A stretch of DNA of 64,000 nt from Novosphingobium sp. (GCF_027531025.1 NZ_JAPZQX010000007.1:124001-188000), one strand, 5' to 3'. Shown: positions 54,278 to 63,434, counted from the stretch's first letter. Program-made: numbers and translations. The notes: a model not told the origin generated them from the sequence alone.

Positions 54278-55483
54278 CGGCGGCAGGCGCACTGCCCATA
54301 CCAAGATCGCACCAAGTGTGAGCGCGGCCATCGCCAGACCCTGAGCCAGGCCATAGCTGCCGATCGCATCGTGCAGCCACCCCACCCCGACAATCCCGAT
54401 CGCATTGCCGATCCAGCCAAAGCCATGCAGCGCGCCATAGACCGTGCCATACTGCGCAATCGGGAACCGCCGGGCGACGAAATAGGCGAACAGATCAACC
54501 TCGATCCCCTGTTGCAGCCCGATCATCGCCGCGGCGAGGATGGCGGCCCACAGCAGCTGGTCGGTCAGCAACAGCAGCAGGAAGCCGCTGCCCGGAATGA
54601 CCGTGAAGACCAGTGCGACGATCTGCGGCCGGAAGGTGTCCAGCAGCCAGCCGCCCAGCAGGCGCCCGACGAATTGCCCGGCGGCAAAGACCGAGACGGC
54701 CAGCGCCCCGGTAGCGGCGGAGAAGCCTTCCTCCTGCACGATCGGTGAAAGCTGGCCAACGAACCCGGCAGTGGCCGCGCCCATGGCGATCAGGCTGGCG
54801 GCCATCAGGATGAAATCGCGGGTCTTGAGGAACGACCAGTCCCCGCTGCCGCCACCCATCGCAACAGCGGTATGGGCGCGGCTGGCGCTCGTCGGCACGA
54901 TGAACATTACCGCCGGAATGCCGACCAGCGCGGTGAACCCGGCCAGCGCCAGGAAGCCGCCGCGCCAGCCGTACTGTTCGACGATCGGTGCCAGGATCAG
55001 CGGCGCAATCACCGCAAAGACCGAAACGCCTGTGGCGACGAGGCCCAGTGCCCGGCCGCGATAACGGCGGAAATGGGCATTGACCGGGCGCGTGGTCACC
55101 ACACCGGTCGTCCCAACCCCGAAGAAGCCCAAAATGGCGACGCTTATCGCCATGTGGGTCAGCGTCGTACCAAAGGACACCGACACGATCTGGCCCACGA
55201 TCACGATCAGAGCGCAGGTCAGGTAGACCGGCTTGAACCCGAACCGGTCAACCGCGCGCCCGATCACCACGGCGCCCAGCGCGCCCGTGACGATCAGGGC
55301 CTGGATCGAGCTGATCTCGCCCCGGGTCACCCCCAGTTCGCGCGCCATCGGCAGCACGAACATGTTGAAGGTGAAGAACAGGAGGACGATGCCGGCACCC
55401 GCGCCGAGCGCGCAGCCCAGCACGATCCGCCAGCCGACAGTCCATTCGCTCTCCTCGCGGGGAGCTACAAGGGGCTCGCTCAT
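54242..55483 (-). CDS. MFS transporter
   Basis: A 413-residue major-facilitator protein with 12 hydrophobic segments and the inter-helix motif GRAVDRFGFKPVYL between helices 2 and 3. Its resemblance to MCT/oxalate-formate antiporter-like carriers suggests an organic acid. It lies beside the ring-cleavage operon and could import its substrate, but it is transcribed from the next gene upstream (enoyl-reductase-like), with which it overlaps by ATGA. ATG 55483 begins MSEPLVAPREESEWTVGWRIV. Confidence 0.9.
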   Translation of the reverse strand: MSEPLVAPREESEWTVGWRIVLGCALGAGAGIVLLFFTFNMFVLPMARELGVTRGEISSIQALIVTGALGAVVIGRAVDRFGFKPVYLTCALIVIVGQIVSVSFGTTLTHMAISVAILGFFGVGTTGVVTTRPVNAHFRRYRGRALGLVATGVSVFAVIAPLILAPIVEQYGWRGGFLALAGFTALVGIPAVMFIVPTSASRAHTAVAMGGGSGDWSFLKTRDFILMAASLIAMGAATAGFVGQLSPIVQEEGFSAATGALAVSVFAAGQFVGRLLGGWLLDTFRPQIVALVFTVIPGSGFLLLLLTDQLLWAAILAAAMIGLQQGIEVDLFAYFVARRFPIAQYGTVYGALHGFGWIGNAIGIVGVGWLHDAIGSYGLAQGLAMAALTLGAILVWAVRLPPLAPELEDARVF

Positions 55484-56658
55484 TCCTCGACCGCGAAGGT
55501 GATCTCGGCGTGATCCTGCAGGCGCTTGACCAGCGCCGCGCCCAGCAGCGCCCCCGGCGTGGCGACCCCGCCGCCAGCCTGGCAATCGAGCAGGGCAATC
55601 CCGGTCTCGGCCAGCATCCGGCTGGTCGAGCCATAACCCGGATCGTAGCGGCCCTTCACGCCATAGCGCAGCTCCTTGCCATCGGGCCACTGGCCGATGA
55701 ACAGCACGTCGTAGAAGCCGTTCTCGCGCTCTTCCTTGCTCGGGCCTTCGCCCGGCTTGGGTGGCTTGGCGCCGAACGGGTTCTTGAGCATTTCGGCCAC
55801 AGCATGAGCCGCCTTCTCGCCCAGTTCGCCGGGGCTGGTCAGCATCATCTCGTCATACTTGAAGTCCGCGCCATAGGGGTGGCCCAGCAGGAAATTGGTG
55901 CGGTGGACGTTCTTGGTGTTGATCGTCGCCATGATGAACGGCGCGGCCCACTTGCCCACGCTCTCGTCATATTCCGGCATCAGGCCCATCGGCTGGCTCG
56001 GCCCCTCGAAGCCCGGCGTCAGGCCGAAGGGGCTTTGCAGGATCGGGATCAGGCTGGGCTTCTTGGCTACGGATTTCATCGTTTCGGTCAGGCTCGCCGC
56101 CGTCCCGCCAGAGAAAGTGCCCTGCATCCCCCGGACGCGACCCTTCACCCGCGGAGCGGCGCTGCCGAAGCGCGCCTTGGCTTCCTGCTGCAGCATGAAC
56201 ACGCCAAGGTCGAACGGGATCGAGTCAAAGCCCGAGGAGAAGGCGATCCGCGCGCCACTGGCCTTGGCCGCCTCGTGGTACTCGTCGATCATCTCGCGCA
56301 TCCAGCCAGGCTCGCCGCAGAGGTCGGCATAGTCGGTTCCGGCCGCGACACAGGCCTTGAGCAGCGGTTCGCCATAGAGTTGGTAAGGGCCGACCGTGGT
56401 CACCACCACGCGGGTGCTTTCGGCCAGGGCCTGCATTGAGGCGGGGTCGTCCGAATTGGCGACCACGAGGGGCGTGTCAGCCGGCGCGCCAATCAGGTCG
56501 CGCACTTCGGCCAGCTTGTCCGCGCTGCGCCCGGCCATGGCCCATTTGGGGCCCTTCCCCTGGTAATGATGGGCCAGATATTCCGCGACGAGGCGACCAG
56601 TATAGCCGGTCGCGCCATAGACCACGATGTCAAACGGACGGTCTGCCTTGGCAGTCAT
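55480..56658 (-). CDS. saccharopine-dehydrogenase-like (trans-acting enoyl reductase) protein
   Basis: A 392-residue NAD(P)-binding protein: FDIVVYGATGYTGRLVAEYLAHHY at the N-terminus, then GPYQLYGEPLLKACVAAGTDYADLCGEPGW and FSSGFDSIPFDLG, which match the family including mycobacterial trans-acting enoyl reductases. The substrate here is unknown, perhaps an unsaturated acyl or ring-derived intermediate. ATG 56658 has GGAGAGC upstream. A large inverted repeat just beyond the start suggests its own regulator. The downstream MFS gene overlaps by four bases. Confidence 0.87.
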   Translation of the reverse strand: MTAKADRPFDIVVYGATGYTGRLVAEYLAHHYQGKGPKWAMAGRSADKLAEVRDLIGAPADTPLVVANSDDPASMQALAESTRVVVTTVGPYQLYGEPLLKACVAAGTDYADLCGEPGWMREMIDEYHEAAKASGARIAFSSGFDSIPFDLGVFMLQQEAKARFGSAAPRVKGRVRGMQGTFSGGTAASLTETMKSVAKKPSLIPILQSPFGLTPGFEGPSQPMGLMPEYDESVGKWAAPFIMATINTKNVHRTNFLLGHPYGADFKYDEMMLTSPGELGEKAAHAVAEMLKNPFGAKPPKPGEGPSKEERENGFYDVLFIGQWPDGKELRYGVKGRYDPGYGSTSRMLAETGIALLDCQAGGGVATPGALLGAALVKRLQDHAEITFAVEE

Positions 56659-56682
56659 GTGATGCTCTCCATTGCCCCGAAT

Positions 56683-56720
56683 CTGTGCAGTTCGGTCGAC
56701 CGAAAACTGCACAGTTCGGT
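56683..56720. promoter_or_regulatory. long inverted repeat upstream of the enoyl-reductase-like gene
   Basis: CTGTGCAGTT (56683-56692) pairs perfectly with AACTGCACAG (56705-56714). Between them lies CGGTCGACCG, itself a palindrome (56693-56702). A further CAGTTCGGT copy (56712-56720) repeats 56689-56695 and its flank. It is a probable operator for an unlinked repressor. Confidence 0.65.
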
Positions 56721-56768
56721 GGCAATGTCGAACCTATTCTGCCTGACGCTACGGCAGGCTGGCAGCAG

Positions 56769-57146
56769 TTACCCCGCCTTGCGGGAATCGAGGCTCATTC
56801 CGCCTGCGCCATGGACGTAAAGCGTCAGGAACCCGCCCGCGAGACCCAGGTTCTTCATGAACATGATCATCTGCACCTGGTCGGCGAAATTGGCATGAAA
56901 CAGCGCGGCGGTGACCACGCAGAAGCCCGCCAGCAACAGTGCGACCAGCCGGGTCTGCCAGCCGACGAGGATCGCGATGCCGGCCAGCAATTCAAAGGCT
57001 GCCGCCGGACCGGCCAGGATCGCCGGCAGGCCAACCGTTTCCATGTAGGCGCCAGTCCCGGCCAGATTGCCGAACTTGCTGGCTCCGCCCAGAATGAAGA
57101 TCAGTGCAAGAAGCAGGCGCCCAAGCGGCGCAGCATATGCGGTCAT
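56769..57146 (-). CDS. DoxX-family membrane protein
   Basis: A 125-residue inner-membrane protein with four helices and the DoxX pattern PLGRLLLALIFILGGASKFGNLAGTGAYMETVGLP...FELLAGIAILVGWQTRLVALLLAGFCVVTAALFH. Function in bacteria is mostly unclear; relatives are linked to redox or sulfur metabolism. ATG 57146 follows GGGGGAGAG. It precedes the long inverted repeat and may be an independent unit. Confidence 0.88.
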   Translation of the reverse strand: MTAYAAPLGRLLLALIFILGGASKFGNLAGTGAYMETVGLPAILAGPAAAFELLAGIAILVGWQTRLVALLLAGFCVVTAALFHANFADQVQMIMFMKNLGLAGGFLTLYVHGAGGMSLDSRKAG

Positions 57147-57232
57147 GATGCTCTCCCCCAATTGCGGGGTCCGCGAGGGGCGCGGCCCCGTGGCGGGAGT
57201 GAACGCGCCACGCGCTGAAAAGGCAAGTCTTT

Positions 57233-58405
57233 TCAGAACCGGTACTGGCGGCTGGCAAGGTCGAACATGATTTCCTCGCTGCCCCCGCCAATCGCCATCA
57301 CCCGCACCTCGCGGTAGATCCGCTCCACCCGGCTACCGCGCATGAAGCTGGCCCCACCGATGATCTGGCAAGCCTCGCGCGCGCAGAATTCCATCGTCTG
57401 GGTCGCCTGGACCTTGAGCAGGGCGAAGTCGCCGGGGAAGGCGCAGCCGTTTTCGACTGTCCAGGCGCAGTGATCGATCCAGGCCTGGGTAGCGGTTATC
57501 CGCCGCACCATGTCGGCCAGCTTATGGCGGATCACCTGGTTGGTGATCAGCGGCTTGCCAAAGGTTTCGCGTTGCCGTGCCCAGTCAAGCGCGTCCTCGT
57601 AGCAGATCCGGGCAAAGGCATTGGCCTGCTGGCTCATGCCCAGCCGCTCGCCGTTGAAATTGCGCATGATCCCGGCAAAGCCGCCGTTCTCCGGCCCGAT
57701 CAGGTTGTCGACCGGCACTTCGACATCGTCGAAATGGATCGTGGCGGTATCGCTGGCGTGCCAGCCCATCTTGGCCAGCGGCGTGCGGCTGACGCCCGGC
57801 CGGTCAAGCTCGACCAGCAAGAGCGAAATGCCGCCAAAGCCCGGACCGCCGGTGCGCACGGCCAGTGTGACATAGTCGGCCCGCATCCCGGTCGTGATAT
57901 AGGTCTTCTCGCCATTGACGATATAGGCTGCGCCCTTGCGCTCGGCTTTGGTGCGCAGGTTGGCCACGTCCGAACCGCCGCCGGGTTCGGTGATGCCCAG
58001 GCAGATCAGCTTCTCGCCCGCGAGCACCTCCGGGGCGATCCGGCGCTGCAGTTCCGGGCTGCCTATGGCCAGGATCGGCGGCAGGCCGATGCCGTGAGTC
58101 ATCAGCGAGGCGCAGATCCCGCCCGCGCCGGGCCGGGCTAGTTCCTCGGTCTGGACCAGGCTGTGGAACAGGCCAAAGGCGTTGCCGGTGCCGCCGAACT
58201 CTTCCGGGTAATTCAGGCCGATGATCCCCGCTTCTGCCGCCTTGCGGTGCAGGTCGCGCGGCAACTCGCCGGCAGCTTCCCAGGCATCGACATGGGGCGT
58301 GATTTCCTTCGCCACAAAGGCGCGGACGGTATCACAGACCGCCTCATGGCTATCATCGTAATGGGGGGAGCGGGCGCGCCACTGGTCGAACAGGGGGGTA
58401 TCCAT
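57233..58405 (-). CDS. acyl-CoA dehydrogenase
   Basis: A 390-residue flavoenzyme. LICLGITEPGGGSDVANL and FGKPLITNQVIRHKLADM are family signatures. The medium-chain catalytic Glu position is Gly (AIGGGSEEIMF), and Glu253 in NFNGERLG aligns with the isovaleryl-CoA dehydrogenase base, so it belongs to the branched-chain/long-chain-type subgroup. Substrate unknown. It is 13 bases from dcd on the same strand, so the two may be co-transcribed. Confidence 0.92.
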   Translation of the reverse strand: MDTPLFDQWRARSPHYDDSHEAVCDTVRAFVAKEITPHVDAWEAAGELPRDLHRKAAEAGIIGLNYPEEFGGTGNAFGLFHSLVQTEELARPGAGGICASLMTHGIGLPPILAIGSPELQRRIAPEVLAGEKLICLGITEPGGGSDVANLRTKAERKGAAYIVNGEKTYITTGMRADYVTLAVRTGGPGFGGISLLLVELDRPGVSRTPLAKMGWHASDTATIHFDDVEVPVDNLIGPENGGFAGIMRNFNGERLGMSQQANAFARICYEDALDWARQRETFGKPLITNQVIRHKLADMVRRITATQAWIDHCAWTVENGCAFPGDFALLKVQATQTMEFCAREACQIIGGASFMRGSRVERIYREVRVMAIGGGSEEIMFDLASRQYRF

Positions 58406-58418
58406 TGCGCCTCTCCAC

Positions 58419-58973
58419 TTACAGTTTTGGCAGGGTTACCCCACGCTGGCCCATGTACTTGCCGCTACGGTCGGCGTAGCTCGTCTCGCAGGGCTGATCG
58501 CCCTTCAGGAACAGGAACTGGCAGGCGCCCTCGTTGGCATAGATCTTGGCTGGGAGCGGCGTGGTGTTGGAAAACTCCAGCGTCACGTGGCCTTCCCATT
58601 CCGGTTCGAGCGGGGTGACGTTCACGATGATCCCGCATCGGGCATAAGTGCTCTTGCCGAGGCAGATCACCAGCACGTCGCGCGGGATGCGGAAGTATTC
58701 GACCGTCCGCGCCAGGGCGAAGCTGTTGGGCGGGATAATGCAGCAGTCGGTCTTCACGTCGACAAAGCTGTCGGCTGAAAAGTTCTTGGGATCGACCACC
58801 GCCGAATGAACATTGGTGAAGATCTTGAACTCGTCCGCCACCCGCGCATCATAGCCATAGGACGAGAGGCCATAGCTGATGCAGCCCTCGCGCTTCTGAT
58901 GCTCGACGAAAGGCTCGATCATGCCGGCATGACGCGCCTCGTTGCGGATCCACTTGTCGGAAAGAATCGCCAT
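58419..58973 (-). CDS. dcd: dCTP deaminase
   Basis: A 184-residue enzyme that makes dUTP for thymidylate synthesis. It has [13 protein letters not shown] at the start, [16 protein letters not shown], the catalytic Glu and structural residues in [38 protein letters not shown], and the C-terminal [14 protein letters not shown] lid. ATG 58973 is the family start; the longer in-frame extension is not. Normal length. Confidence 0.97.
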   Translation of the reverse strand: MAILSDKWIRNEARHAGMIEPFVEHQKREGCISYGLSSYGYDARVADEFKIFTNVHSAVVDPKNFSADSFVDVKTDCCIIPPNSFALARTVEYFRIPRDVLVICLGKSTYARCGIIVNVTPLEPEWEGHVTLEFSNTTPLPAKIYANEGACQFLFLKGDQPCETSYADRSGKYMGQRGVTLPKL

Positions 58974-59011
58974 GCAGGGGTGATTGCCCATGCGCGGCGC
59001 GGCTTCAACCC

Positions 59012-60010
59012 TTACAGCCCGTGGTATTCCCGGTACCAACGCACAAAGCTGGGGACACCCACCTCGATGCTGGTCGTGGGAGCATAGCCCAGGTCGCGCG
59101 AGATTGCGGTGACATCGGCATAGGTGGCGGTCACGTCGCCCGGCTGCATCGGCTGGAAATCGATCTCGGCCTTGCGCCCGCAGCACTCCTCGAGCAGGCC
59201 GACGACCTTCATCAGGTGTTCGGAGCGGCTGTTGCCGATGTTGTAGAGCCGGTGCGGCTTCACACTGCCGCCCGCCTTTTCCAGGCCATCATCGGGCGGC
59301 GGATTGTCGAGGCAGGCGACCACCCCGGCGATGATATCGTCGATGAAGGTGAAGTCGCGGTGCATCTCGCCATTGTTGAAAACCGGGATCGGCTCGCCCG
59401 CCAGGATCTTCCGGGTGAAGATCCACATCATCATGTCCGGACGCCCCCAGGGGCCGTAGACGGTGAAGAAGCGCAGGCCCGTTTGCGGCAGGCGGTAGAG
59501 GTGGGCGTAGCTCTCGCTGATCAGCTCGTCCGCGCGCTTGGTTGCGGCATAGAGCGAGACCGGATGGTCGGTGCGGTCCTCGACCGCGAAGGGCAGCTTG
59601 GTGTTGCCGCCATAGACCGAGCTGGAACTGGCATAGACCAGGTGCTCCAGCTCGCGATGGCGGGCCAGTTCCAACAGGTTGAGGTGCCCGACCAGGTTCG
59701 ATTGCATGTAGGCATGGGGGTTCTCGATCGAGTAGCGCACCCCGGCCTGGGCCCCCAGATGCACCGCGCGGTCGATCTGCACGCCATCGAGCGCCTTGGT
59801 CAGCGCGGCATTGCCGGCAAAGTCGATCTCGTGAAAGGCAAAGCGGTTGCCGGCCACGGCGGCAAGCGCAGCCAATCGGTCCCGCTTGAGGCTGACCTGG
59901 TAATAGTCATTGAGGTTGTCGACCCCGATCACCACGTCGCCGCGCGCCAGCAGCGCCCGGGTCAGATGGAAACCGATGAATCCGGCCACGCCGGTAACAA
60001 GAACACGCAT
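59012..60010 (-). CDS. UDP-glucuronate 4-epimerase-like sugar epimerase
   Basis: A 332-residue extended short-chain dehydrogenase. NAD-binding [12 protein letters not shown], the catalytic Ser/Tyr/Lys in SSSSVYGG and [11 protein letters not shown], and [21 protein letters not shown] match GlcA/GalA epimerases of capsule and LPS clusters. It would make UDP-galacturonate. It is divergent from wecB-wecC across 61 bases, so the locus supplies two acidic sugars for a surface polysaccharide. Confidence 0.88.
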   Translation of the reverse strand: MRVLVTGVAGFIGFHLTRALLARGDVVIGVDNLNDYYQVSLKRDRLAALAAVAGNRFAFHEIDFAGNAALTKALDGVQIDRAVHLGAQAGVRYSIENPHAYMQSNLVGHLNLLELARHRELEHLVYASSSSVYGGNTKLPFAVEDRTDHPVSLYAATKRADELISESYAHLYRLPQTGLRFFTVYGPWGRPDMMMWIFTRKILAGEPIPVFNNGEMHRDFTFIDDIIAGVVACLDNPPPDDGLEKAGGSVKPHRLYNIGNSRSEHLMKVVGLLEECCGRKAEIDFQPMQPGDVTATYADVTAISRDLGYAPTTSIEVGVPSFVRWYREYHGL

Positions 60011-60048
60011 GAGAGCCCCTTAATTCGGCGGCCTTATTTCATGGTTAA

Positions 60049-60065
60049 CCCCTCGATGGTAGGGG
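60049..60065 (+). promoter_or_regulatory. hairpin covering the wecB ribosome site
   Basis: CCCCT (60049-60053) pairs with AGGGG (60061-60065), which is the Shine-Dalgarno sequence 6 bases before the wecB ATG; loop CGATGGT. It could limit translation. Confidence 0.4.
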
Positions 60066-60071
60066 CAAAGC

Positions 60072-61205
60072 ATGACTGAACCGGCAAAAATCCTCGTCAT
60101 TTTCGGCACCCGGCCCGAAGCCATCAAGCTGTTCCCGGTGGTCCGCGCGCTGGAAGCCGATCCGCGTTTTACACCCGTAGTCTGCGTTTCCGCGCAACAC
60201 CGGCAGATGCTCGATCAAGTCCTGGAGATCGCCGGAATCGTGCCCGACCACGATCTCGACCTGATGCGGCCCGACCAGACGCTGGACGGCCTGACTGCGG
60301 CGCTGCTCACCGAGTTGGGCCGGGTGATGGACGTGGTCCAGCCGGCGCGCGTGATCGTGCAGGGTGATACGGCGACCGCCATGGCCGGCGCGCTCGCCGC
60401 CTATTACCGCAAGCTGCCGGTCGACCATGTCGAGGCCGGCTTGCGCAGCGGCAACATCTATCACCCCTGGCCCGAGGAGGTGAACCGCAAGATCATCGGC
60501 ACGATCGCCAGCCTGCATTTCGCCCCGACCGAGGTTTCGCAGGCCGCCTTGCTGGCCGAGAATGTCGACCCCGCTCGCGTCCACATTACCGGCAACACGG
60601 TGATCGACGCGCTGCATTGGGTGACGGCGCGGATTGCCGCCAAACCCGCGCTAGCCGGGGGCCTGGCCGCGCTGGAGGCACGGTTTGCGGGCAAGCGGAT
60701 CATCGGCGTTACCAGCCACCGGCGCGAGAACTTTGGCGATGGCATGGAGAACATCGCCGAAGCGATCCGCCAGATCGCCGCACGGCCCGACGTAGCGGTG
60801 ATCTTCCCCGTCCACCTCAACCCCAATGTCCGCAGCGTGATGAACGCCGCGCTGGGCGGCCTCGACAATGTCGCGCTGATCGAGCCGCTCGACTATCCGC
60901 ACTTCGCCCGCCTGCTCTCGCTCGCCGAGATTATGCTGACCGACAGCGGCGGGGTGCAGGAAGAGGCCCCCGCGCTCGGCAAGCCGGTGCTGGTAATGCG
61001 CGAGACGACCGAACGCCCCGAGGGTGTGACCGCCGGAACCGCCCGACTGGTCGGCACCGATGTCACCCGTATCGTTACCGAAATCTTCAACCTTCTCGAC
61101 GATAAGGCCGCCTACGAGGCCATGGCGCGCGCCCACAATCCCTTCGGGGACGGGCAGTCCGCGCGCCGTATCGTGGAGTTGATCGGGGATGAAGTCGGAC
61201 AATAG
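60072..61205 (+). CDS. wecB: UDP-N-acetylglucosamine 2-epimerase
   Basis: A 377-residue non-hydrolysing epimerase that makes UDP-ManNAc. Typical segments: FGTRPEAIKLFPVVRAL, VQGDTATAMAGALAAYY, HVEAGLRSGNIYHPWPEEVNRKI, THRRENFG-like SHRRENFGDG and LTDSGGVQEEAPALGKPVLVMRETTERPEG. It overlaps wecC by 17 bases, giving tight coupling. Confidence 0.96.
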   Translation: MTEPAKILVIFGTRPEAIKLFPVVRALEADPRFTPVVCVSAQHRQMLDQVLEIAGIVPDHDLDLMRPDQTLDGLTAALLTELGRVMDVVQPARVIVQGDTATAMAGALAAYYRKLPVDHVEAGLRSGNIYHPWPEEVNRKIIGTIASLHFAPTEVSQAALLAENVDPARVHITGNTVIDALHWVTARIAAKPALAGGLAALEARFAGKRIIGVTSHRRENFGDGMENIAEAIRQIAARPDVAVIFPVHLNPNVRSVMNAALGGLDNVALIEPLDYPHFARLLSLAEIMLTDSGGVQEEAPALGKPVLVMRETTERPEGVTAGTARLVGTDVTRIVTEIFNLLDDKAAYEAMARAHNPFGDGQSARRIVELIGDEVGQ

Positions 61206-62490
61206 GCCTGACGTTTGCGTAGTCGGGCTGGGTTACATCGGCCTGCCTACTGCCGCCATCGTGGCGCGCGCCGGGTGCCGGGTCCACGGCGTCGATGTGA
61301 CGCAAAGCGTGGTCGACACGATCAACCGCGGCGAGATCCACATCGAGGAAGTTGACCTCGACGGCCTTGTCCAGGGCGTGGTCGCCCGCGGCCTGCTCAA
61401 GGCCTCGACCGAAGTGGCTCCGGCCGATGTCTTCATCATTGCCGTGCCGACACCGTTCGACGCCAACCACGCGCCGGATATCTCCTATGTCCTCGCCGCC
61501 GGGGAAGCCGTCGCCAAGGTGCTCAAGCCCGGCGACACGGTGATCCTGGAATCGACCTCGCCCGTCGGCACCACCGAAGCCTTGCGCGACCTGATCGCGG
61601 CCCGCCGGCCGGACCTCAAGTGCCCGGGCCTGACCAGCGACATTCCCGACCTCTCGATCGCCTATTGCCCCGAGCGGGTGCTGCCGGGCCGGATCCTTGA
61701 GGAGCTGACCAACAACGATCGCTCGATCGGCGGGATCACGCCGCGCTGCGCCCGCAAGGCGCTCAGCTTCTACAAGCTGTTCGTGCGCGGGGAATGCGTG
61801 GTGACCGACAGCCGCAGCGCCGAGATGACCAAGCTGGTCGAAAACGCCTATCGCGACGTCAACATCGCCTTCGCCAACGAGCTCTCCATCGTGGCCGACA
61901 AGATGGGGCTCGACGTGTGGGAGGTGATCCGCCTCGCCAACCGCCATCCGCGCGTCAACATCCTTCAGCCTGGGCCGGGCGTCGGCGGGCACTGCATTGC
62001 GGTGGACCCCTGGTTCATCGTCCACGGCGCGCCCGAGCATACCCCGCTGATCCGCACTGCGCGCGGGGTCAACGATGGCAAGATCCACCACGTGATCGCC
62101 CGCGCCGAAGCGCTGATTTCCGCCAATCCGCAGGCTCGCGTCGCCTGCCTTGGCCTCGCCTTCAAGGCCAATATCGACGACTTCCGCGAAAGCCCGGCGC
62201 GGCTTGTGGCGGTCACCCTGGCCCGCAAGTTCGGCGCGCGGATCAAGGTGGTTGAACCCTATGCCGCCGAACTGCCCCGCGAATTCGCCGGGACCGAGGC
62301 CGAACTGGTCGATCTCGACACCGCGCTGGAAACCACGGACCTGCTCATCGTGCTGGTCGATCATGACCAGTTCAAGGCCGTTCCGCTGGCCGAACGCGCG
62401 CGGCACCTGGTCTATGATACCCGCGGGATCTGGCTGGACCAGCCGCAGGCGGTGGCCGTCGCAGCCGAACCGCTGCGCAAGGCTGGCTGA
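61189..62490 (+). CDS. wecC: UDP-N-acetyl-D-mannosamine dehydrogenase
   Basis: A 433-residue NAD-dependent four-electron oxidase that makes UDP-ManNAcA. VVGLGYIGLPTAAIVARAG is the NAD site, ESTSPVGTTEA and AEMTKLVENAYRDVNIAFANELS are in the core, and the catalytic Cys is in GPGVGGHCIAVDPWF. Together with wecB it makes N-acetylmannosaminuronate for a polysaccharide; no glycosyltransferase lies in this window. The start overlaps wecB. Confidence 0.95.
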   Translation: MKSDNRPDVCVVGLGYIGLPTAAIVARAGCRVHGVDVTQSVVDTINRGEIHIEEVDLDGLVQGVVARGLLKASTEVAPADVFIIAVPTPFDANHAPDISYVLAAGEAVAKVLKPGDTVILESTSPVGTTEALRDLIAARRPDLKCPGLTSDIPDLSIAYCPERVLPGRILEELTNNDRSIGGITPRCARKALSFYKLFVRGECVVTDSRSAEMTKLVENAYRDVNIAFANELSIVADKMGLDVWEVIRLANRHPRVNILQPGPGVGGHCIAVDPWFIVHGAPEHTPLIRTARGVNDGKIHHVIARAEALISANPQARVACLGLAFKANIDDFRESPARLVAVTLARKFGARIKVVEPYAAELPREFAGTEAELVDLDTALETTDLLIVLVDHDQFKAVPLAERARHLVYDTRGIWLDQPQAVAVAAEPLRKAG

Positions 62491-62508
62491 ACCCGGCCCT
62501 TGCCGGGT
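62491..62508 (+). terminator. hairpin directly after wecC (no U-tract)
   Basis: ACCCGGC-CCTT-GCCGGGT, a perfect 7-bp stem starting at the base after the wecC stop. No T-run follows, so termination is uncertain. Confidence 0.35.
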
Positions 62509-62535
62509 GGCGGGCCTGCTGCCACGGTGGGGGGC

Positions 62536-63135
62536 ATGACGCTTCGCCCCCTGCTTGTCGCCCCGCTCGCGCTCCTCGCCGCTTGCCAGACCACCCCGCC
62601 TCCTGCCCCGCAGGATGCCTTCTGGAGCGCGCTTTCAAGCCATTGTGGCAAGGCCTATGCCGGGCGGCTGGTGAGCGACGAGGCTGCCGATGCCGAGATG
62701 CGCGGGATGGCCATCGCGATGCATGTGCGGAGCTGTTCGGCAGGCGAAATCAAGGTGCCGTTTCACATCCAGCGCGCCGATGGCACCTGGGATCGCAGCC
62801 GCACCTGGGTACTGACCAGGACCACCACCGGGGTCCGTCTCAAGCACGACCACCGGCACTCCGATGGCACCAGGGATGCACTCACCATGTACGGCGGGGA
62901 CACTGAAACGCCCGGCAGCGGCACCGCCCAGGATTTTCCGGTCGATGCCGAATCCATCGCCCTGTTCAAGGCCGAGGGGCGGACCGTGTCGCTGACCAAT
63001 GTCTGGCGGGTCGAGGTGGAGCAAACCCGCTTTGCCTACCAGCTGACCCGCCAGCCGCCCAACGCGCGCCTGTTCCGGGTTGAGTTCGACCTGACCCGCC
63101 CGATCCCCGCGCCGCCTGCCCCCTGGGGACACTGA
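62536..63135 (+). CDS. lipoprotein of unknown function
   Basis: A 199-residue protein with a lipoprotein signal (MTLRPLLVAPLALLAAC, Cys17) and a soluble, beta-rich domain with phrases AFWSALSSHCGKAYAGRL, VPFHIQRADGTWDRSRTWVL, LKHDHRHSDGTRDALTMYGGDTETPGSGTAQDFPVD and TRFAYQLTRQPPNARLFRVEFDLT. The family is a conserved unknown seen in alphaproteobacteria, in my judgement. ATG 62536 begins the signal peptide. Confidence 0.83.
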   Translation: MTLRPLLVAPLALLAACQTTPPPAPQDAFWSALSSHCGKAYAGRLVSDEAADAEMRGMAIAMHVRSCSAGEIKVPFHIQRADGTWDRSRTWVLTRTTTGVRLKHDHRHSDGTRDALTMYGGDTETPGSGTAQDFPVDAESIALFKAEGRTVSLTNVWRVEVEQTRFAYQLTRQPPNARLFRVEFDLTRPIPAPPAPWGH

Positions 63136-63141
63136 GCGGGG

Positions 63142-63357
63142 CTAGTCTCCGCCGCCGCCGTCCCCGCCACCGCTATCGCCGCTGTCCGCGTCATTGCCAT
63201 CGCGGTCATGGCGTCCGGAGCTGCCGGCATCGCCGCTGCCGGTAGTGCTGCCCGTGCCTGACCGGTCCGGCTGCTTAGCCCCGCCGCGCTTGCGGAAGAT
63301 CGCCGGGGCGACGGCGATGAACACCACGGCCAGCGCAATCCAGATTGCATATTCCAT
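63142..63357 (-). CDS. small single-helix membrane protein with Gly/Asp/Ser tail
   Basis: A 71-residue protein. One transmembrane helix (YAIWIALAVVFIAVAPAIF, 3-21) is followed by a basic stop-transfer patch (RKRGG) and a low-complexity tail of Gly, Asp and Ser. The tail points to the cytosol if the N-terminus is outside. No family recognised. ATG with GGAGCTGG upstream. Such tails may be disordered or metal-binding; reality as a gene is likely but not certain. Confidence 0.55.
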   Translation of the reverse strand: MEYAIWIALAVVFIAVAPAIFRKRGGAKQPDRSGTGSTTGSGDAGSSGRHDRDGNDADSGDSGGGDGGGGD

Positions 63358-63434
63358 CGCCAGCTCCTCTCCGGCGCGCTTCCTGGCCGGTCGGATCGCA
63401 GCCTAGCCGCGCGACAGGGCGAGGCCAAGCTGCT

